Source of the DNA: an uncultured Bacteroidia bacterium
Lineage (GTDB): Bacteria; Bacteroidota; Bacteroidia; Bacteroidales; UBA932
Assembly (NCBI GenBank): GCA_902762435.1
Contig: CACWOH010000016.1
Span: forward strand, 1-64,000
Length of the DNA: 64,000 bases
Direction of reading: 5' to 3'
Position 1 is the stretch's first letter. Each line of letters starts with the position of its first letter. Shown here piece by piece: positions 59,471-64,000 of this stretch. The notes under the pieces are model-generated. The model was not told where the DNA came from. It saw only the letters and a program-made list of their open reading frames with translations, and ran no database searches. Position numbers and translations under genes: made by a program.

Positions 59471-60703
59471 ATGCGCAAGTTCAAGTCATTGCTGATCGTC
59501 TTGGCCGGGATGCTCCTGGCAGGCTGCCACGGGACCCTCCGTCCCTACGAGGGGACCTACGACCAGGTCCTCGTGTACTGCGCCCTGGGCTACAACAACC
59601 TCAGCGGCAACCTGGCCGCCAATTTCGAGGATATCCAGACGGACATCCTCCCCGGTCTGTCCAGCGACAAGGCGATCGTTGCGTTCTGCCACAACACGGC
59701 AGCGGGCGGCGGCTACACGACACCCAACCCTCCGGTGCTCGTCCGGATCTACCGAGGCCGCGACGGACAGCCGGTGGCGGACACCCTCAAGACCTATGAC
59801 GCCGGCATGGTCAGCGCATCCAAAGAGAGCCTCCGGCAGGTCCTGGAAGAGGTCCGGACAAGCTTCCCTGCCAAGCACTACGGGATGGTTTTCTCCTCCC
59901 ACGGAACCGGCTGGTTACCAGATAATTATAATAGCGGCTCCGAGCGTTCCAGCCTCCGGAGCAGCCTTCCGGAACCTGCGTCTTCCTGGCCGCTGACCAA
60001 GGGCGTCGGGAACCAGTTCTCCGGCAGTTTCCGGGACCCGGACATCCGGTGGATCGAGCTGCAGGATTTTGCGGCAGCCATCCCGATGAAACTGGACTAT
60101 CTGATCCTCGACGCCTGCCTGATGGGTACGGTGGAGACTGCCTGGGAGCTCCGGAACGTCTGCGACCGGCTGGTGTTCTCGCCTACCGAGATCCTTGCGG
60201 CGGGCATGGTGTACAATACCCTCTCCTGGGACATGTTCAGCGGCTCCCAGCCGGACCTGGAAACATACTGCCGGGAATATTACGAGTATTATGACGCACA
60301 GTCCGGAAGCTATCGCTCCGCGACCGTAACGCTGGTGGAGTGCGGAAAACTCGACGCCCTGGCGGATGCCTTCGGCGCCATCGTGGCGGCACACCGCGAC
60401 AAACTTTCGATCAGCCTGGCCGGGAGCGTGCAGCATTATTATTACAGGGGAAGCAAGCTGAGTTTCTTCTTCGACCTGCGGGACCTCGCCGACCAGCTGG
60501 GCGCCACCTCCGCGGAAATGGCGCGGCTCGACGCCGCCCTCGCCGAGGCCGTCAGTTATCACGCCGAGACGCCGACGTTCTTCGACCTCAAGCTCGAGCG
60601 CTGCTGCGGCCTGTCGACCTATATCCCGGACGCCTCCCGCCCCCGGCTCAACGCCTTCTACCGCACCCTCTCCTGGAACGACCGCGTCCGTCTGGTAGAA
60701 TAG
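59471..60703 (+). CDS. Clostripain-family (C11) cysteine peptidase, lipoprotein
   Basis: The 410-residue protein has a lipoprotein signal (SLLIVLAGMLLAGCHG, Cys near residue 18), so it is exported and anchored. The C11/caspase-fold catalytic pair is clear: His in MVFSSHGTGW and Cys in YLILDACLMG about 75 residues later. The N-terminal strand VLVYCALGYNNLSGNLA and the segment IELQDFAAAIP are also family-like. Clostripains cleave after basic residues; in Bacteroidales many such lipoproteins have unknown targets. I take the ATG at 59471; an in-frame TTG lies three codons upstream, within the promoter. Confidence 0.87.
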   Translation: MRKFKSLLIVLAGMLLAGCHGTLRPYEGTYDQVLVYCALGYNNLSGNLAANFEDIQTDILPGLSSDKAIVAFCHNTAAGGGYTTPNPPVLVRIYRGRDGQPVADTLKTYDAGMVSASKESLRQVLEEVRTSFPAKHYGMVFSSHGTGWLPDNYNSGSERSSLRSSLPEPASSWPLTKGVGNQFSGSFRDPDIRWIELQDFAAAIPMKLDYLILDACLMGTVETAWELRNVCDRLVFSPTEILAAGMVYNTLSWDMFSGSQPDLETYCREYYEYYDAQSGSYRSATVTLVECGKLDALADAFGAIVAAHRDKLSISLAGSVQHYYYRGSKLSFFFDLRDLADQLGATSAEMARLDAALAEAVSYHAETPTFFDLKLERCCGLSTYIPDASRPRLNAFYRTLSWNDRVRLVE

Positions 60704-60711
60704 GGAAAGTA

Positions 60712-60741
60712 TTGGAAAATCAGAAATATTCAGTATCTTTG
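60712..60741 (+). promoter_or_regulatory. rplY promoter (TTGG - 18 bases - TATCTTTG)
   Basis: A -33-like TTGG (60712-60715) is followed after 18 bases by TATCTTTG (60734-60741), a full Bacteroidota promoter match. The leader is about 80 bases long. Confidence 0.65.
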
Positions 60742-60752
60742 CGCGCATTTTG

Positions 60753-60799
60753 AAAACCGCTAAGGTTTTGGTGCAATGGGATTTGGGTTCGCCCCAAAT
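60753..60799 (+). promoter_or_regulatory. Structured 5' leader of rplY with two hairpins
   Basis: Hairpin one pairs AAAACC (60753-60758) with GGTTTT (60764-60769). Hairpin two pairs ATTTGGG (60781-60787) with CCCAAAT (60793-60799) around a TTCGC loop. Ribosomal protein leaders often bind their own product; that role here is inferred. Confidence 0.45.
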
Positions 60800-60827
60800 T
60801 GAGTAACACATTTTAACAAACAGAACA

Positions 60828-61403
60828 ATGCAGCATTTTGAACTGAAAGGCCAGACCCGCAAGGTCGGCAACAAGGCCGTCATCAAGGCCTTCCGCCGCG
60901 AAGGCCTCGTGCCGTGCAACCTGTACGGCCTCGGTATGGAGAACGTCCTCTTCACCGTCAACGCCAAGGACCTCAAGGCCCTCACCGACACTCCGAAGGC
61001 ATACATCGTGGACCTCGTCCTCGATGGCGGCGCCCCGCAGACCGCCGTCCTGCACGAAATCCAGTGGCATCCCGTCACGGACGCCTGCCTGCACATCGAC
61101 TTCCTCGCCGTGGACGAGAAGAAGCCCATCACCATCAGCGTCCCGCTCGTGATTACCGGTCACGCCAAGGGTGTCCAGCAGGGTGGCAAGTTCTACCAGA
61201 ACACCCGCAGCCTGCGCATCTCCGCCCAGATGAAAGACCTCCCCGACGAGATCACCGTGGACATCACGCCCCTCGGACTGGACAAGCGCATCAAGGCTTC
61301 CGACATCCAGGTGAAGAACGTCGCCGTCGTCTCCGACAAGGACACCATCATCTGCGGCGTCAAGACCACGCGCAATGTTACTGCGGCTGCTGCGGAGGAA
61401 TAA
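60828..61403 (+). CDS. rplY: 50S ribosomal protein L25/general stress protein Ctc
   Basis: The 191-residue long form of L25 binds 5S rRNA in the large subunit. The N-terminal L25 domain (about 1-90) begins FELKGQTRKVGNKAVIKAFRREGLVPCNLYG and includes VLHEIQWHPVTDACLHIDFLAVDE. The C-terminal TL5/Ctc beta domain (about 95-180) has VPLVITGHAKGVQQGGKF and ISAQMKDLPDEITVDITPL. Its 3' end overlaps the longer pth frame by 29 bases, a common rplY-pth arrangement. The leader has its own promoter and hairpins. Confidence 0.95.
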   Translation: MQHFELKGQTRKVGNKAVIKAFRREGLVPCNLYGLGMENVLFTVNAKDLKALTDTPKAYIVDLVLDGGAPQTAVLHEIQWHPVTDACLHIDFLAVDEKKPITISVPLVITGHAKGVQQGGKFYQNTRSLRISAQMKDLPDEITVDITPLGLDKRIKASDIQVKNVAVVSDKDTIICGVKTTRNVTAAAAEE

Positions 61404-62019
61404 ACCCGAAGCTCCCGTGGCTGACAAGTGTTATCTGGTGGTCGGGCTCGGCAACATCGGTGCCGAATACGCCAACACGAGACACAACATCGGTTTTATG
61501 ATATTGGATGCCTGGGCCCAGGCATCCAATGTCGTTTTCGAGCCCGGCCGTTACGGCGACATGGCCGTCGTGCGGGACAAGGGGCGGGAATTCCACCTGC
61601 TGAAGCCCTCGACCTACATGAATCTCAGCGGCAACGCCGTCCGCTATTGGCTGCAGAAACTCGAAATCCCCCGCGAATGCCTGATGGTCATCTGCGACGA
61701 CATCAACCTTCCCTTCGGCACGATCCGCCTGCGCGCCAGCGGCAGCGACGGCGGGCACAACGGCCTCGCCCATATCGGGGAGATGCTGGAAAGCAAGGAA
61801 TGGGCGCGGCTGCGCATCGGCATCGGACACGACTTCGCCCTGGGCGGACAGATCGACTACGTGCTCGGCAGCCTGTCGGAAGAGCAGCTTAAGGAAATCC
61901 CCGGAATAGCCCGCACCGTGGCCGGCGGTCTGCGCACCTGGGCCTTCCTGGGTGTCCAGAAGGCCATGTCGCAGCTGAATTCGCGCATAAAAACCGAAAA
62001 AACCGCAATTGAAGATTGA
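61375..62019 (+). CDS. pth: Peptidyl-tRNA hydrolase
   Basis: The 214-residue enzyme releases tRNA from prematurely dropped peptidyl-tRNA. Diagnostic segments are YLVVGLGNIGAEYANTRHNIGFMILD with catalytic His and Asn, LLKPSTYMNLSGNAVRYW, VICDDINLPFGTIRLRASGSDGGHNGLAHI and RLRIGIGHDF. The ATG at 61375 lies inside rplY and gives a basic N-terminal tail. A GTG at 61417, just after the rplY stop, would give a more typical start (residue 15) and cannot be excluded. The gene is translationally coupled to rplY. Confidence 0.94.
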   Translation: MLLRLLRRNKPEAPVADKCYLVVGLGNIGAEYANTRHNIGFMILDAWAQASNVVFEPGRYGDMAVVRDKGREFHLLKPSTYMNLSGNAVRYWLQKLEIPRECLMVICDDINLPFGTIRLRASGSDGGHNGLAHIGEMLESKEWARLRIGIGHDFALGGQIDYVLGSLSEEQLKEIPGIARTVAGGLRTWAFLGVQKAMSQLNSRIKTEKTAIED

Positions 62020-62033
62020 ATTTGAGAGAAATA

Positions 62034-62065
62034 TTTGTTTTTTTTTCGATTCTTTCTTACCTTGC
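62034..62065 (+). promoter_or_regulatory. Putative promoter of the histone-H1-like gene (TTTG - 20 bases - TACCTTGC)
   Basis: TTTG (62034-62037) and TACCTTGC (62058-62065) are spaced 20 bases apart and resemble the Bacteroidota consensus with a weaker -7. The leader carries an AGTGG/CCACT inverted repeat (62066-62070 and 62083-62087). Confidence 0.45.
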
Positions 62066-62109
62066 AGTGGCATAAGCAGTTACCACTAACATTTTAAAAA
62101 TATCAAATC

Positions 62110-62283
62110 ATGAAAGAACTTGTAAAGAAAATCGAAGAGACGATGGACCTTTTCAAGGTCAACGCCGAAGCTCAAGTCGTCAAGGGAAACAAGGCCGCCG
62201 GTGCCCGCGCCCGCAAGGCCGCCCTGGAGCTGATGAAGGACCTCAAGGAGTTCCGCAAGGCTTCCGTCGCTGACGCGAAGTAA
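62110..62283 (+). CDS. Histone H1-like (Hc1-type) protein
   Basis: The 57-residue gene begins MKELVKKIEETMDLFKVNAEAQ and contains NKAAGARARKAALELMKDLKEFRK, the lysine-rich helical pattern of the Bacteroidota histone H1-like Hc1 family. These small basic proteins bind DNA without sequence specificity and are usually abundant. The reading frame runs from an ATG at 62110 to a TAA at 62281-62283, has a promoter-like sequence upstream, and is followed by T-rich sequence and a strong terminator. It is isolated as a single-gene unit between pth and the M6 protease gene. Confidence 0.9.
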   Translation: MKELVKKIEETMDLFKVNAEAQVVKGNKAAGARARKAALELMKDLKEFRKASVADAK

Positions 62284-62359
62284 TTTTTTTTGAAATTTTT
62301 TGCAACGTTTCTGAAACCGCCCGCATCTATGTTGTAGGTTTAGGTTTTAGTACACGTCT

Positions 62360-62400
62360 AAAGGTCGGTAGCCGCGAGGTTTCCGGCCTTTTGCTCTTTT
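62360..62400 (+). terminator. Intrinsic terminator after the histone-H1-like gene
   Basis: AAAGGTCGG (62360-62368) pairs with CCGGCCTTT (62383-62391) in a nine-base stem with one G-U pair and a 14-base loop, followed by TTGCTCTTTT. It separates the histone-like gene from the protease gene. Confidence 0.75.
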
Positions 62401-62413
62401 CCGGAAGAATCAC

Positions 62414-62421
62414 TATCTTAG
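62414..62421 (+). promoter_or_regulatory. Possible M6-protease promoter (-7 TATCTTAG) abutting the start codon
   Basis: TATCTTAG differs from TAnnTTTG at one base and ends four bases before the ATG at 62426. If used, the message would be leaderless. Confidence 0.35.
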
Positions 62422-62425
62422 TGCT

Positions 62426-64000
62426 ATGTTTCTGACGCTGATTGCCGTGTTCCGGATGGTGGTGCTGCCTGTCCAGTTCCAGGACAGGGAATTCCGCGTG
62501 AGCCGGGGCGAACTGGAAGCCGAGACGGCCGCGGCGGAAGCCTACTTCAACCGGCAGTTCGCGGGAGAGCGGGAGTTCCGCTTCGAACTCGCTCCCGTCA
62601 GGACCCTCCCCAAGCAGCTCGCCTATTACGGCGGGAACCACTCCGGGCAGCGCGACGCCCGCCTGGAGGAAGCCGTCCGGGAAGCGTGCCTGCTCGCGGA
62701 CGCCGACGTGGACTTCTCCCTGTACGACCCGGACGGCGACGGCGCCGTGGACGGTGTCCTGCTGCTTACGCCCGGGCCGGGCGAAGAGGAAAGCGGCAAG
62801 CCGGACGACCTGTGGTCCCGCAAGGACGAACTGTCCGCCATCGGCAAGGCCATCACGCTGGACGGCAAGAGGATCGACCGCTTCGCCGTCCTTCCCCAGG
62901 GACGGCCGGGCATCTTCTGCCACGAAATCGGGCACCTGCTGGGCCTGCCCGATTATTACGACACGGACGGGGAGGACAGCGGCGGGAAAACCCCGGGGCT
63001 CTGGGACAGCGCCCTGATGGACGAAGGCTGCAAAAAAGATCCGACACCGGACTTCAACGCTTTGGATTTCAACCTGCTGGGCATAAGTCAGTGCGACACG
63101 CTGGCCACCGGACACTATGTGCTGGAACCGCTCATCACCTCGCGCAGGTACCTCTATGCACCGGCCGGGAAGAAGGATGAGTTCTTCCTTTTCGAGGCGC
63201 GTGCCGGCGGCCTGCTCGTCTATCACGTCGACCGTTCGGACAATCCGGCGGGTTTCGCACCTCAGTATGAGGCCGAACTCTCCGCCCGCGAACGCTGGGA
63301 ATTCGGGCTCGTCAACAATAACCCCGGGCATCCCTGCGCCCGCCTGGTTCCGGCGGACCCGGAGGCGGCGGACTTCTCGCGGGTCCCCTTCCCCCAGCCG
63401 GGCCTGGACTGCTTCGGCTCCGATACGCCCGCCCGCTTCCGCTCCTGGAGCGGACGCTCGGGCGGACTCGCCCTCACCGGCATCCGGCCGGACGGGAACG
63501 GCGGCGTCGAATTCGACGTAATCGCCCCGATCGTCCTGACGGACGTCACCGTTTACCAGGACGCGGCCCTGGTCCGCTGGAGCTGCGATCCGTCTCTCGG
63601 CGGCATCGAGGGGTTCGACCTGCGCTGGACCGACGGCGAGGACGATTTCAGCGCGGCGGCGGCCCCGGACGCGGCCAGTTTCACCCTGGAGCGCCTGCGG
63701 CCGCAGACGGGCTACAGCTTCAGCGTCACGGTCCGTATCTCGGAGCGGGAGCGCTATTCCGTCAGCGACCGCTTCGTGACGAAGATGTACCGCGGCGGCT
63801 CGTACCCCTACATCTACCTCAACAACACCACGCGCAACATCGACGGCAGTTTCCCCCTCGGGACCCGCATTCCGCTGCGCGTGTTCAATGCCACCGACGT
63901 GGAGCAGGTACGCTGGTTCTTCGACGGCGTCCGGATCCAGGCGGACGGGGACGGCGGCTTCACGCTGCGCCGCTCCGGCCTGCTCAAGGCGGAGATCCTG
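62426..64000 (+). CDS. M6-family (immune inhibitor A-like) metalloprotease with fibronectin-III-like domain (3' end outside window)
   Basis: The open frame continues to the window edge (525 codons seen). It begins MFLTLIAVFRMVVLPVQFQDREF, where VVLPVQFQD is the first strand of M6 peptidases. The zinc site is HEIGHLLGLPDYYD (HExxHxxGxxD pattern, about residues 171-184), followed by a typical WDSALMDEGC Met-turn region. A calcium-loop-like DPDGDGAVDG lies at about residues 102-111. After about residue 370 come FnIII-like repeats (VLTDVTVYQDAALVRWSCDP, FDLRWTDGE, LRPQTGYSFSVTVRI). The short hydrophobic start may be a signal peptide, but the usual propeptide is absent. It is probably a secreted or surface protease. 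Confidence 0.87.
   Translation, partial: MFLTLIAVFRMVVLPVQFQDREFRVSRGELEAETAAAEAYFNRQFAGEREFRFELAPVRTLPKQLAYYGGNHSGQRDARLEEAVREACLLADADVDFSLYDPDGDGAVDGVLLLTPGPGEEESGKPDDLWSRKDELSAIGKAITLDGKRIDRFAVLPQGRPGIFCHEIGHLLGLPDYYDTDGEDSGGKTPGLWDSALMDEGCKKDPTPDFNALDFNLLGISQCDTLATGHYVLEPLITSRRYLYAPAGKKDEFFLFEARAGGLLVYHVDRSDNPAGFAPQYEAELSARERWEFGLVNNNPGHPCARLVPADPEAADFSRVPFPQPGLDCFGSDTPARFRSWSGRSGGLALTGIRPDGNGGVEFDVIAPIVLTDVTVYQDAALVRWSCDPSLGGIEGFDLRWTDGEDDFSAAAAPDAASFTLERLRPQTGYSFSVTVRISERERYSVSDRFVTKMYRGGSYPYIYLNNTTRNIDGSFPLGTRIPLRVFNATDVEQVRWFFDGVRIQADGDGGFTLRRSGLLKAEIL

Overview
The window looks like a chromosomal segment of a high-GC member of the Bacteroidales (phylum Bacteroidota). The evidence is a SusC/RagA-type TonB-dependent receptor, BACON-type lipoproteins, fimbrillin-like lipoproteins with an OmpA/DUF3575 protein, a UpxY-type NusG paralogue heading a polysaccharide operon, a 57-residue histone-H1-like protein, and many promoters with the Bacteroidota -7 motif TAnnTTTG. 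I cannot name a genus from sequence alone. No rRNA, tRNA, CRISPR array, transposase or prophage was seen, and no gap between genes exceeds 300 bases (the largest is about 235 bases, before the capsule operon).

Region 1 (1-12389, minus strand) is one tightly packed run of eight genes. In transcription order they are an OB-fold-array lipoprotein, a secreted DNA/RNA non-specific endonuclease, an endonuclease/exonuclease/phosphatase (EEP) family enzyme, a TonB-dependent receptor, a DUF5689-type lipoprotein, an OmpA/DUF3575 protein and two fimbrillin-like lipoproteins. The last of these runs off the window and has lost its start codon. I read the first five as a surface system that binds, cuts, dephosphorylates and imports extracellular nucleic acid. 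It follows recA and trpS with no visible promoter in between.

Region 2 (12416-25460) is mostly housekeeping: trpS and recA on the minus strand; rlmN, a patatin-barrel outer-membrane phospholipase and recX on the plus strand; a helix-hairpin-helix protein and rsmI on the minus strand; tdk and a XerD-like recombinase on the plus strand; then a manA / manC / DegT-type aminotransferase operon on the minus strand. The helix-hairpin-helix gene carries an in-frame structured repeat and has a hexamer tandem repeat directly before its start codon.

Region 3 (25521-55016, minus strand) is a 30-gene surface-polysaccharide locus driven from a good promoter upstream of upxY. It has the usual Wzx flippase, Wzy-like polymerase and PglC-type initiating sugar transferase, but only two other glycosyltransferases. 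Against these stand seven sugar-transfer-associated ATP-grasp proteins, an eighth PylC/CarB-like ATP-grasp, a MurF-like ligase, a CapA-like protein, an opine-dehydrogenase-family enzyme, and an acyl module (two acyl carrier proteins, KAS III, AMP-forming ligase, two SDRs, three acyltransferases). My inference is a short glycan repeat heavily decorated with amino acids, peptides or opines and unusual acyl groups. This is the most novel-looking system in the window. Its GC content visibly changes from block to block, suggesting assembly by transfer. One SDR pair carries a deletion junction.

Region 4 (55057-59409, minus strand) is rfbA-rfbC-rfbD (no rfbB in the window) followed by a GHMP kinase and a sugar nucleotidyltransferase. 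rfbD contains an in-frame interspersed palindromic repeat. Region 5 (59457-64000, plus strand) has a clostripain-family lipoprotein, rplY, pth, the histone-H1-like gene, a terminator and a partial M6-family metalloprotease.
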